Part shown: piece after piece, positions 54,016 to 62,731 of the stretch
Layout of the letters: every line of letters starts with the position of its first letter
Position numbering within the stretch: position 1 is the stretch's first letter
From: Paracoccus denitrificans
GTDB taxonomy: Bacteria > Pseudomonadota > Alphaproteobacteria > Rhodobacterales > Rhodobacteraceae
Direction: 5' to 3'
NCBI RefSeq assembly: GCF_900100045.1
Contig: NZ_FNEA01000024.1
Span: 1 to 64,000, forward strand
Length of the DNA stretch: 64,000 nt
Notes under the pieces: model-generated
The model's input: only the letters and a program-made list of their open reading frames with translations
Databases searched by the model: none
Told to the model about the DNA's origin: nothing
Program-made: the position numbers and the translations under genes

Positions 54016-55905
54016 CTAGCCGACCCACTCCCACGGCAAGGCGTATTGGCCCAGCAGCTGTTCGACGGCGCTGCGGTCGACCTGGCCCTTGGGACGGATG
54101 TGGGCGACCAGGCCGCGCTTGCGGTCATCGACCACCTCGCCCACCTCGGCCGCCAGCCCGGCCTCGGCCAGGGCGGAGTCATAGACGCGGCGGATCGCCA
54201 GCTTGCGCAGGTCGGGCTTGAAGATCTTGCCGACGGTGGTCTTGGGCAGTTCGGGCAGAATCTCGACATGCTTCGGCACTGCGGCGCGTTCGTGGATATG
54301 GGTGCGGGCATGCTCCATCAACTCGTCCAGCCCGACCTCGGCGCCCGCGATCAGCTCGACATAGGCGCAGGGCAGCTCGCCGGCAAAGGAATCGGGTTGG
54401 CCGATGGCGGCCACCGCGGCGACCTTGGGATGGGACAGCAGCGCATCCTCGATCTCGGCGGGGTCGATGTTGTGGCCGCCGCGGATGATCAGGTCCTTGG
54501 CCCGCCCGGTGATCCACAGGTAGCCGTCGGCATCCATCCGGCCGAGGTCTCCGGTGCGCAGGAAGCGGCTTTCGGCGAAGAGATCGTGGTTCTTGTCGGC
54601 CTCGGTATAGGTCGAGCCCTCGAAGACGCCGGGATTGGCCACGCAGATCTCGCCGATCTCGTCGGTGGCGCATTCGTGGAAACCGCCGTTCCGGCGTTGC
54701 AGGATGCGCACATGGGTATGGGGCAGGGGGATGCCGACCGAGCCGACCTTCTTGAGCCCGTTGATCGGGTTGCAGGACACGAGGCAGGTCGCCTCGGTCA
54801 GCCCGTAGCCCTCGGCGATCTCGACCCCGGTCGCCGCCTTGAAGCGGTTGTAAAGCTCGATCGGCAAGGGCGCAGAACCCGAGATTGCGGTCTTGAGCGA
54901 AGAGACATCGGCATTCACGGGGCGCTGCATCAGCGCGGCGATGGCGGTGGGCACGGTGATCAGGAAGGTCGCCTGCCAGCGCTCGATCAGCTTCCAGAAG
55001 TTGTCGAACACGCCTTCGCCGCGATATCCCGCGGGCGTCGGCATGACCAGTTGCGCGCCCGACATCAGGCAGGACATCAGAACCGGATAGGCCGCGAAGA
55101 CGTGAAACATCGGCAGCGGGCACATCAGCACGTCGGTTTCGGTGAACAGCAGCGTTCCGCCCAGCCAGCCGTTATAGATCATGCCCGACTGCTTGTGCTG
55201 GGCGACCTTGGGCATGCCGGTGGTGCCCCCGGTGTGGAAGAAGGCGGCGACGCGATCCTCGGCCGGTTCGTCGAAGGTCAGGCGGTTGTGCTTCTGCGCG
55301 CTGGCGGCGGCGTCGAAATCCATGACCTTGGCGTGATGCCGCGCGGTAACCTTGGGTCGCATCAGCGGCACCAGCAGGCGTTTCACCCCGGTCAGGTAGC
55401 CGCGCAGGTCGACCTCCAGCACGGTCTGCACGTTCGGCGCCTGGGCCACCGCATCGGCCGCCTTCTGGGCGACCTCGGATTTAGGAAAGCTTTTCAGCGT
55501 CACCAGCACCTTGGCGCCGGTCTCGCGCAGAATGGCGGCGATGTGGTCGGGCTCCAGCAACGGGTTGATCGGGTTCACGATCCCCGCCGTCGCGCCCGCC
55601 AGCAGCACGACCGGCGCCTCGATGCAGTTGGGCAGCAGATAGGCGACGACATCGTCCGGCCCGACGCCCAGGCTGCGGAACAGGTTCGCCGTCTCGGTCA
55701 CCCGCTCGTGCAGCTCGGTCCAGGTCAGCGTGCGGGCCGGAGCCTTGGGGTCCGAGAACAGCTGGAAGCTGATTGCGGGGCGCTGGGGATGGCGGTCACG
55801 GGTCTCGGTCAGGGCCTGATAGACCGTATGCGGCACCTGGCGCTCCGCATAGGGCATCTCCGCCTCGACCGCATCGCGGTCTGCGACGCTTGCGAACCTT
55901 GCCAT
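54016..55905 (-). CDS. Acyl-CoA synthetase (AMP-binding)
   Basis: Activates a carboxylic acid to its CoA thioester through an acyl-adenylate. The 629-residue protein has the AMP-binding motif FFHTGGTTGMPKVAQHK, EGYGLTEATCLVS, the aspartate motif LRTGDLGRMDADGYLWITGR, and the C-terminal lysine region PKTTVGKIFKPDLRKLAI. ATG 55905 is preceded by GGGAGG. The acid substrate cannot be told. Confidence 0.9.
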   Translation of the reverse strand: MARFASVADRDAVEAEMPYAERQVPHTVYQALTETRDRHPQRPAISFQLFSDPKAPARTLTWTELHERVTETANLFRSLGVGPDDVVAYLLPNCIEAPVVLLAGATAGIVNPINPLLEPDHIAAILRETGAKVLVTLKSFPKSEVAQKAADAVAQAPNVQTVLEVDLRGYLTGVKRLLVPLMRPKVTARHHAKVMDFDAAASAQKHNRLTFDEPAEDRVAAFFHTGGTTGMPKVAQHKQSGMIYNGWLGGTLLFTETDVLMCPLPMFHVFAAYPVLMSCLMSGAQLVMPTPAGYRGEGVFDNFWKLIERWQATFLITVPTAIAALMQRPVNADVSSLKTAISGSAPLPIELYNRFKAATGVEIAEGYGLTEATCLVSCNPINGLKKVGSVGIPLPHTHVRILQRRNGGFHECATDEIGEICVANPGVFEGSTYTEADKNHDLFAESRFLRTGDLGRMDADGYLWITGRAKDLIIRGGHNIDPAEIEDALLSHPKVAAVAAIGQPDSFAGELPCAYVELIAGAEVGLDELMEHARTHIHERAAVPKHVEILPELPKTTVGKIFKPDLRKLAIRRVYDSALAEAGLAAEVGEVVDDRKRGLVAHIRPKGQVDRSAVEQLLGQYALPWEWVG

Positions 55906-56033
55906 TCCTTTACCTCCCGTTCTCCCTTTCGGGGTCATGCCCCGCCGCTAGGCAGAATGGTCCAACAATCAGCATGCTGGCAAGCATTCCGCGACGCCAC
56001 GGGGATGCCGAAACGCAGCGTCGCGGCGGGGAA

Positions 56034-56519
56034 TCAGGCCTGGGGAATGCGCAGGGTCTGGCCGGGATAGATCTTGTCGGGGTGGCTGAGCATGGGCTTG
56101 TTGGCCTCGAATATCTCGGGATAGCGGTTGGCCTTGCCCAGGTATTTCTGCGCGATGGCGGAAAGCGTCTCGCCCTTCTGCACGGTATGGAACACGGGTT
56201 GCGTCGAGGGGGCCGGGGTTTCGCTGCCGGCACCGTCGGCCAGTTCCACATGGGCGATGCCCTTGATGTTGCCGACCGCCAGGATCAGCTTTTCCAGCGT
56301 TTCCTGGTCGCGCGCCTTGCCCGAGATCACCACCGTATCGCCGCGCAAGGTCAGATGCACGTCCTTGCCGGTCAGGCCCAGGGCGGACAATTCGGCCTTG
56401 AGAGCGGCCACCTTGCGGTCGGTATCGCTTTGCGCGGGCTGGGCGGGTGCCTCCTGCGCTTCGGCTTCGGATCCGAAAAGCGATTTGCCGGCGTCCTTCA
56501 CGAAATCCCAGATGGCCAT
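56034..56519 (-). CDS. kbp: BON-LysM protein (Kbp/YgaU-like)
   Basis: A 161-residue protein with an N-terminal WDFVKDAGKSLFGSEAE, a BON domain at about residues 34-92 (LILAVGNIKGIAHVELADG), and a C-terminal LysM domain (FHTVQKGETLSAIAQKYLG to LSHPDKIYPGQTLRIP). This order is that of the potassium-binding protein Kbp (YgaU) of E. coli. AAAGGAG precedes ATG 56519. The role in this species is inferred. Confidence 0.88.
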   Translation of the reverse strand: MAIWDFVKDAGKSLFGSEAEAQEAPAQPAQSDTDRKVAALKAELSALGLTGKDVHLTLRGDTVVISGKARDQETLEKLILAVGNIKGIAHVELADGAGSETPAPSTQPVFHTVQKGETLSAIAQKYLGKANRYPEIFEANKPMLSHPDKIYPGQTLRIPQA

Positions 56520-56652
56520 GGCCACTCCTTTCAAGTTGCATCTCGGGCGGCAACGTTTCGCCGAAGCTGCGGTTCCAGACAAATTTAAGCAATCTAGGGT
56601 TGAGAAACGGGCTTCTGGTTCCTAGTTTTTGCGAGGCTAAAGGATATAGAAC

Positions 56653-57192
56653 TTGAACGAATACTGCAAATCACTGGTTTTGGCGACTTTTCTTGGATTG
56701 ATGGCGGCTCCTGCCGTTGCCGGGGAGGGGGCGCGAATCTCGACGAAATCCGTTGCGGGGGCAGAAGCCATGCCGGGCGCCGTCACCTGCTACCAGACAT
56801 CCATGCGTGAAAATGAGGCAGCGGCGCGTGCCACCAACGCCACGCGCCAGGCGCGCGGACTGGCGCCGCTGAAGCCGAACCAGGACCTTGCCATGGCGGC
56901 AGCCCGCCATGCTTGCGACATGGCCAAGCGTGGGACGATGTCGCATCGGGGCGGCAAGACCAAGGGCCCGATGCAGAGGCTGAAGCAAGAGGGCTACAGG
57001 CCCAGCATCGCGGCCGAGAATATCGCCGCCGGCCCCTGGGGGCAGGATCGCGTGCTGGTGGAATGGTCGCGCTCCAGCGGGCATCTGGCCAATATCCTGA
57101 TCCCGCAGGTCCGGCATTACGGCATCGGCAAGGCGCTGGGGGCGGATGGCAAGACCGTCTATTGGGCGGCGGTCTATAGCGCACCGCGTTAA
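56653..57192 (+). CDS. CAP-domain (SCP/PR1-like) secreted protein
   Basis: A 179-residue secreted protein. The signal peptide is VLATFLGLMAAPAVAGEG. The CAP domain has LAMAAARHACDMAKRGTMSH, AAENIAAGPW and EWSRSSGHLANILIP. TTG 56653 is the likely start, with AAAGGA nine bases upstream; no ATG is available at the right place. CAP proteins bind or process extracellular substrates; no substrate is evident. Confidence 0.85.
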   Translation: MNEYCKSLVLATFLGLMAAPAVAGEGARISTKSVAGAEAMPGAVTCYQTSMRENEAAARATNATRQARGLAPLKPNQDLAMAAARHACDMAKRGTMSHRGGKTKGPMQRLKQEGYRPSIAAENIAAGPWGQDRVLVEWSRSSGHLANILIPQVRHYGIGKALGADGKTVYWAAVYSAPR

Positions 57193-57319
57193 GCCGGCGG
57201 CGCGCCCTGCAAGGTCGATGCGCAGCGGTTGCGGTGCCTTTCCGTGCGGGGTCCGCGGGTAGCCGTGACCAACCACGCTGCGCCGGATAGGCGCTCGGAT
57301 CCGCGGGTTTGCGCAGCTC

Positions 57320-59113
57320 TCAGGCGACTTCTTCCGTCACGCCTTCGGTGAACTGCAGCCGCGCAAGCCGGGCGTAAAGCCCGCCCTGCGTCACCAACTC
57401 CTCATGCCGGCCTTGGGCGACGATGCGGCCATGGTCGAAGACCACGATCCGGTCGGCCTTTTTCACCGTGGCCAGGCGATGGGCGATGATGATCGTGGTG
57501 CGGGTCCGGGCCAGCTCGTCCACGGCATGCTGCACCAGCCGTTCGGATTCGGCATCCAGTGCCGACGTCGCCTCGTCCAGAAGCAGGATCGGCGCGTCGC
57601 GCAGGATGGCGCGGGCGATGGCGATGCGCTGCTTTTGCCCGCCCGACAGCATCACGCCGCGCTCGCCGACAAAGCTGTCATAACCCTCGGGCAGCAGGCG
57701 CAGGAATTCGTCGGCATGGGCGGCGCGGGCGGCGGCCTCGACCTCGGCATCCGAGGCGTCGGGGCGGCCGAAGCGGATATTCTCGCGCGCCGTGGCGGCA
57801 AAGATCACCGGATCCTGGGGCACCAATGCGATGGCCTGGCGGAAATCGGCGCGGGTCATGTCGCGCAGGTCGATGTTGTCGATGCGCACCGTCCCGGAAT
57901 CCGGATCCCAGAACCGCAGCAGCAACTGGATCACCGTCGTCTTGCCGGCGCCCGAAGGCCCGACCAGCGCCACCGTCTCGCCGGGCTGGATGTCCAGCGT
58001 GACCCCCTCCAGCGCCGAACGGTCGGGGCGCGAGGGATAGTGGAAGGTCACGTCGTCAAGCCGGATCGCGCCCTTGACCGGGCGGGGCAGGGCAATCGGC
58101 TCGGCCGGATCGGTCAGCGAGTCCTGCGCCGTCAGCAGCTCGGTCAGCCGTTCGGTCGCGCCGGCGGCGCGTTGCAATTCTCCCCAGATCTCGGACAGCG
58201 CGCCCACGGCGCCGGCGACCAGCACCGCATAGATGACGAACTGCACCAGTTCGCCCACGGTCATCATCTCCAGCCGCACGTCGCGGGCGCCGATCCACAG
58301 CACCCCCAGCACGCCCGAGAAGATCAGAAAGATCACGATCACCGTCATCACCGTCCGCGTCCTGACCCGGTTCAGCGCCGAATCGAAGGAGCGTTCGGTC
58401 ACGTCGTCGAAGCGCGCGCGCGTCGGCCCCTCTTGGGTAAAGGCCTGCACGGTCTGTGCCGAAAGCAGGCTTTCCGAGGCCGCGCCCGAGGATAGCGCGA
58501 TCCAGTCCTGATTCTCGCGCGACAGTTTCCGCAGCCTCCGCCCCAGCACGACGATGGGCACTACGATCAGCGGCACCAGCAGCAGCACGAGGCCGGACAG
58601 CTTGGCCGAGGTCCAGACCAGCATCACCATGCCGCCGACCAGGATCAGGAAATTGCGCAGCGCGATCGAGACGGACGAGCCGATTACCGACTGGATCAGC
58701 GTGGTGTCGGTGGTGATGCGGCTGATGATCTCGCCGGTCAGCACGCGCTCGTAAAAGGCCGGGCTCATGGCGATGACGCGCTTGAACACGGCCTTGCGGA
58801 TATCGGCCACCACCCGCTCTCCCAGACGGGTGACGAGGTAATAGCGCATGCCGGTCCCCAGCGCGAGCAGCGCCACGATGGCCAGGGCCGCGCCGAAATA
58901 CTGATCCAGGAGATGCGCGCCGGCGTCGAAGCCGTCGACCACCCGGCGCACCGCCAGCGGCAGGACAAGGCTGATCCCCGCCGTCAGCGTCAGCGCCAGC
59001 AACGCCGCCGCCAGCAACCCGCGATAGGGCAGGATGAAGGGCCAGAGCGCCCGAAGCGCGCCGATGCGTTTCGTCGTCGGCCGATCCACGATGGGTTTGG
59101 GTGCGCGTGCCAT
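57320..59113 (-). CDS. ABC exporter (MsbA-like half transporter)
   Basis: A 597-residue fused membrane and ATPase protein. Six helices in the first 320 residues (for example YRGLLAAALLALTLTAGISL) are followed by the ATPase with Walker A GPSGAGKTTV, signature MLSGGQKQRIAIARAI, Walker B ILLLDEATSALD and IIIAHRLATVKK. It resembles lipid and drug exporters of the ABCB type and works as a homodimer. The substrate is unknown. Confidence 0.92.
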   Translation of the reverse strand: MARAPKPIVDRPTTKRIGALRALWPFILPYRGLLAAALLALTLTAGISLVLPLAVRRVVDGFDAGAHLLDQYFGAALAIVALLALGTGMRYYLVTRLGERVVADIRKAVFKRVIAMSPAFYERVLTGEIISRITTDTTLIQSVIGSSVSIALRNFLILVGGMVMLVWTSAKLSGLVLLLVPLIVVPIVVLGRRLRKLSRENQDWIALSSGAASESLLSAQTVQAFTQEGPTRARFDDVTERSFDSALNRVRTRTVMTVIVIFLIFSGVLGVLWIGARDVRLEMMTVGELVQFVIYAVLVAGAVGALSEIWGELQRAAGATERLTELLTAQDSLTDPAEPIALPRPVKGAIRLDDVTFHYPSRPDRSALEGVTLDIQPGETVALVGPSGAGKTTVIQLLLRFWDPDSGTVRIDNIDLRDMTRADFRQAIALVPQDPVIFAATARENIRFGRPDASDAEVEAAARAAHADEFLRLLPEGYDSFVGERGVMLSGGQKQRIAIARAILRDAPILLLDEATSALDAESERLVQHAVDELARTRTTIIIAHRLATVKKADRIVVFDHGRIVAQGRHEELVTQGGLYARLARLQFTEGVTEEVA

Positions 59114-59155
59114 ATATCCTCCCTGGGTCGCCCGAATGGGTGCCTGGCGGTGCGT

Positions 59156-59581
59156 TCAGAGCGCCTCGGTGCCGCCGGCCAGTTCCAGAATGATCTCCCA
59201 TTCCGCATCCGAGACCGGCTGCACCGACAGGCGCGAATTGTTGACCAGCACCATGTCCTTGAGCCGCGGCTCGGCCTTGGCCTCGTCCAGCGAGATCGGG
59301 CGCCGGACGCGGGCGACGGCGCGGACATCGACGCATTCCCATTTAGGGTCGTCGGCGGTCGAGTCGGGATGCGCCTCGGCCGCCACCTCGCAGATGCCGA
59401 CGATCTCCTTGCCGATGTTCGAGTGATAGAAGAAGCCGCGCTCGCCCTTCTTCATGGCGCGCATGTTGTTGCGGGCCTGGTAGTTGCGCACGCCGTCCCA
59501 TTGCTCGCCCGTCTCGCCCTTGGCGATCAGGTCGTCGAAGCTGAAGACGTCGGGCTCGGATTTGAACAGCCAATACGCCAT
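59156..59581 (-). CDS. EVE-domain protein
   Basis: A 141-residue protein beginning MAYWLFKSEPDVFSFDDL, with the conserved YQARNNMRAMKKGERGFFYH and VGICEVAAEAHPDS. EVE domains belong to the PUA-like fold and bind modified bases in DNA or RNA. It is the last gene of the tsaD-gpsA-yciI-EVE operon; its start overlaps the yciI stop (TGATG). Confidence 0.93.
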   Translation of the reverse strand: MAYWLFKSEPDVFSFDDLIAKGETGEQWDGVRNYQARNNMRAMKKGERGFFYHSNIGKEIVGICEVAAEAHPDSTADDPKWECVDVRAVARVRRPISLDEAKAEPRLKDMVLVNNSRLSVQPVSDAEWEIILELAGGTEAL

Positions 59582-59853
59582 CAGCCAATCACCTTCTTCC
59601 ACTCGATCACCTCGACCGAGGCGAACAGATCGGCTGCGTTGTAGGGGTCCTGTGCCGCCCATTCCTTGACCTGGGTCAAGCTTTCGCCCTCGACGATCAG
59701 CAGCGAGCCGCAGGGCTGGCCGTTCTCGACGAAGGGGCCGGCCAGCTTGACGCCGGGCTGCGCGCCCATGAAGGCCAGGTGGCTTTCGCGGGTGTCGAGA
59801 CGGGTTTGCAGCTTGCCGGCATGGTCGCGGCAGATCACGGCGAAAAGGGGCAT
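59581..59853 (-). CDS. YciI family protein
   Basis: A 90-residue protein of the dimeric ferredoxin-like YciI family: MPLFAVICRDHAGKLQTRLD, GPFVENGQPCGSLLIVEGES and DPYNAADLFASVEVIEWK. The second of two adjacent ATGs (59853) is preferred because AAGGAGG is better spaced; the other would be 59856. It overlaps gpsA upstream and the EVE gene downstream. The enzyme activity is not defined. Confidence 0.9.
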   Translation of the reverse strand: MPLFAVICRDHAGKLQTRLDTRESHLAFMGAQPGVKLAGPFVENGQPCGSLLIVEGESLTQVKEWAAQDPYNAADLFASVEVIEWKKVIG

Positions 59854-60797
59854 CATTCCTCCTTGAGCGGGCGGTTCAGCAGAAAGTCCAGCGCATGTTC
59901 CATGGCGATGCGGCCCTCGGCAAGACCCGCGACCAGATTCGAGATCGGCATCTCGATCCCCAGCCTTTCGGCAAGCTGGGTGACGGCGCGGGCGGTCGAG
60001 GCACCCTCGACCGTGGTGCCGGCGGCGAAGGGCCGGCGCGATCCCAACGCCAGTCCATAGCGGAAATTGCGCGATTGTTCCGAGGTGCAGGTCAGCACCA
60101 GATCGCCAAGGCCCGACAGGCCCGGCAGCGTCTCGGGCCGGGCGCCGAGCGCGGTGGCCAGCCGCAGCATCTCGGCAAAGCCGCGCGTGACGACGCTGGC
60201 GCGCGCGCTGTCGCCATAGCCCGCGCCGATGGCGGCTCCGGCGGCGATGGCGATGATGTTCTTCAGCGCCCCGCCCAGTTCGGCGCCGGTCACGTCGGTG
60301 GTGCGGTAAAGCCGCAGCGTGGCGGTGGAAAGCTGGCGTTGCAGCGCCTCGGCCGCACCTGCATCGGCGCAGGCCAGCGTCAGCGCGGTGGGCAGGCCGC
60401 GGGCAATGTCTGCGGCAAAGCTGGGCCCGGTCAGCACCGCTACCGTCGCCTGCGGACAGGCGGCGGCGATCAGTGCCGAAGGCCCGGTCAGCGTGGCCAG
60501 GTCGATGCCCTTGGCGCAGCTGACCAGGTTGCGGCGGTCGAACTGCGCGCCGTGCTCGGCCAGAAAGCCGCCCAGCACCTGCGCGGGCAGCGCCAGCAGC
60601 ACGGTTTCGGCCGTGATCTCGTCCAGCCGGTCGGTGACGCGCAGCGCCGGCGGCAGGGGCACGCCGGGCAGGCGCGGGTTCTCGCCCGTGTCGGCCCATT
60701 CCGTGTCGCGGCCCCAAAGCGTCACCGGCCCCTTGGTCGCCAGAGAAACCGCCAGCGCCGTGCCGAAGGCGCCCGCGCCGATGATCGCCACGCTCAT
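59853..60797 (-). CDS. gpsA: Glycerol-3-phosphate dehydrogenase (NAD(P)+)
   Basis: Makes sn-glycerol-3-phosphate for phospholipid synthesis. The 314-residue protein has the nucleotide motif IIGAGAFGTALAVSLA, GPSFAADIARGLPTA, ELGGALKNIIAIAAGAAIG with the catalytic lysine, and SGLGDLVLTCTSEQSRNF. The start overlaps the tsaD stop as ATGA (60794-60797). Confidence 0.95.
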   Translation of the reverse strand: MSVAIIGAGAFGTALAVSLATKGPVTLWGRDTEWADTGENPRLPGVPLPPALRVTDRLDEITAETVLLALPAQVLGGFLAEHGAQFDRRNLVSCAKGIDLATLTGPSALIAAACPQATVAVLTGPSFAADIARGLPTALTLACADAGAAEALQRQLSTATLRLYRTTDVTGAELGGALKNIIAIAAGAAIGAGYGDSARASVVTRGFAEMLRLATALGARPETLPGLSGLGDLVLTCTSEQSRNFRYGLALGSRRPFAAGTTVEGASTARAVTQLAERLGIEMPISNLVAGLAEGRIAMEHALDFLLNRPLKEE

Positions 60798-61864
60798 GCC
60801 TTGGCCCCCCTTTTTCCGGCGCCCAGCATGGGTGCGGCCCTTTGGTCCAGCGGCCAGCGCGGGCGCGCGGCCAGATCCATGCCGTCGCGCCGGCCCGCCT
60901 CGTATGCCTCGATTCCGGCCCAGGCGATCATCGCGGCATTGTCGGTGCAAAGCCGCAGCGGCGGGGCGAGGAAGGTTGCGCCCGCCTCGGCCGCGACTGC
61001 TTGCAAGGCCGTGCGCAGGGTCTGGTTGGCCGCGACGCCGCCGGCCGCGGCCAGCACCGGGGCGGGGGCCAGCGCCAGGGCACGGCGGGTCTTTTCGGCC
61101 AGAACCTCGGCCACCGCCGCCTGGAAGCCGGCGCAAAGATCGGCGCGGTCCTGTTCGTGCAGGCCGCCTTGTGCTGCCACCAATTCGTCGCGCTGGCGCA
61201 GCACGGCGGTCTTGAGCCCGGAAAAGCTGAGGTCGCAGCCCGGCCGGTCCAGCAGCGGCCGGGGCAGGGCGAAGCGGCGTGCATCACCCGCCCGCGCGGC
61301 CGCCTCGACCGAGGGCCCCCCCGGTTGTGGCAGGCCCAGCAGCTTTGCCACCTTGTCGAAAGCCTCGCCCGGCGCATCGTCGATGGTGCCACCGAGGCGT
61401 GTGAAATCCTCGGGGCCGTCCACGCGCAGGAACTGGCAATGCCCGCCCGAGACCAGCAGCATCAGATAGGGATAAGGGGTTCCGTCGGTCAGGCGCGGCG
61501 TCAGCGCGTGGCCCGCCAGATGGTTGACGCCGACCAGCGGCAGCCCCGTGCCCGCCGCAAGCCCCTTGGCCAGCATGACGCCCGACAGCACGCCGCCGAT
61601 CAGCCCCGGCCCCGCGGTGACGGCGATGCCGTCCAGGTCCGACAGGCGCAGCCCGGCCTGGGCCAGCGCCTCCTCGACGCAGAGGTCCAGCTTTTCGGCA
61701 TGGGCGCGGGCGGCGATCTCGGGCACCACGCCGCCGAAATCGGCATGCAGCGCCGCCTGGCCTGCCACCACCGAGGCAAGGATGCTGCGGTCGTCGCGCA
61801 CCACCGCCGCGGCGGTATCGTCGCAGCTGCTTTCGATGCCCAGAAAGGTCAGTCCCATGCTCAT
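60794..61864 (-). CDS. tsaD: tRNA threonylcarbamoyladenosine synthase TsaD
   Basis: Transfers the threonylcarbamoyl group to adenosine-37 of tRNAs reading ANN codons. The 356-residue protein has LGIESSCDDTAAAVV, the metal-binding EIAARAHAEKLD and VNHLAGHAL histidines, LLVSGGHCQFL, and the C-terminal APPLRLCTDNAAMIAWAG. The start may be ATG 61864 or 61858; both have purine-rich sites. It is the first gene of a four-gene overlapping operon. Confidence 0.96.
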   Translation of the reverse strand: MSMGLTFLGIESSCDDTAAAVVRDDRSILASVVAGQAALHADFGGVVPEIAARAHAEKLDLCVEEALAQAGLRLSDLDGIAVTAGPGLIGGVLSGVMLAKGLAAGTGLPLVGVNHLAGHALTPRLTDGTPYPYLMLLVSGGHCQFLRVDGPEDFTRLGGTIDDAPGEAFDKVAKLLGLPQPGGPSVEAAARAGDARRFALPRPLLDRPGCDLSFSGLKTAVLRQRDELVAAQGGLHEQDRADLCAGFQAAVAEVLAEKTRRALALAPAPVLAAAGGVAANQTLRTALQAVAAEAGATFLAPPLRLCTDNAAMIAWAGIEAYEAGRRDGMDLAARPRWPLDQRAAPMLGAGKRGAKA

Positions 61865-61928
61865 CCTTGTTCCTGCGCCGCCAACGGCCTAGGCAGAGGG
61901 CAAGTAACACCTTGTCAGGCCGATTGCC

Positions 61929-62603
61929 ATGCTGCCGAACCCTGCGCCCATCCTGCTTCTGACCCGGCCCGAGCCGGCCTCGCGGCGATTTGCCGCAGGT
62001 CTGGCGCATCTGGGGCTGGAGGTGCTGATCTCGCCGGTGCTGCGCATCCGGCCGGTGGCGCATGATGCCGGCCGGCTGGCGGCGGCGCGGGGATTGGTCT
62101 TTACCTCGGTCAACGCCGTGCCGGCGGCGGGGGCGGGGCGCGGCCGGCCGGCGATCTGCGTCGGCCCCGCCACGGCCGAGGCGGCGCGGGCGGCGGGTTT
62201 CGACGTGACCGAGGGGCCGGGCGACGCGGCGCGGATGATGCCGCTGCTGGACGGGCTGGGCGAGGGCTGGCTGCATCCGCACGGCGCCCATGTCGCCAAG
62301 GAACTGCCGGTGCCGGACATGGTGGTCTATGACCAGTTGCCCGAGCCGTTGAACGCGGCGGCGCTGGCGGCGCTGGCGGGCACGGCGCCGGTGATCCTGC
62401 CGCTGTTCTCGCCACGCTCGGCGCGGATCCTGTCCGTCCAGGCTGCGGACGCGCGGGCGCCTCTGTGGCTGGCGCCGATCAGCCCGGCGGCGCAGGATGC
62501 CTGGCAGGGTCCGGCCGCGCGCATCGCACCGGCGCCGACGCCCGATGCGGATGGCGTGCTCTGGGCCGTCGAGCGCCTGCTGGACGCGGAACAATCCGCA
62601 TGA
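61929..62603 (+). CDS. hemD: Uroporphyrinogen-III synthase
   Basis: Cyclises hydroxymethylbilane to uroporphyrinogen III in haem synthesis. The 224-residue protein has ILLLTRPEPASRRFAAGL, GLVFTSVNAVPA and ICVGPATAEAARAAGFDV, the fold signature of the weakly conserved HemD family. It is transcribed away from tsaD and followed by the mitofilin gene, the usual arrangement in alphaproteobacteria. Confidence 0.9.
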   Translation: MLPNPAPILLLTRPEPASRRFAAGLAHLGLEVLISPVLRIRPVAHDAGRLAAARGLVFTSVNAVPAAGAGRGRPAICVGPATAEAARAAGFDVTEGPGDAARMMPLLDGLGEGWLHPHGAHVAKELPVPDMVVYDQLPEPLNAAALAALAGTAPVILPLFSPRSARILSVQAADARAPLWLAPISPAAQDAWQGPAARIAPAPTPDADGVLWAVERLLDAEQSA

Positions 62604-62731
62604 GGGCGGGTTGAGGCGCCACGCACCGCCGACTAGACTGCCGGCGGGAGCCAGTCATGATTGCGGGCGGAAGGGGCAGGTCCTGCTCCGTGGCAGCCGG
62701 GCCGCAATGCGAAAGGGAACGGGGAAGAATT

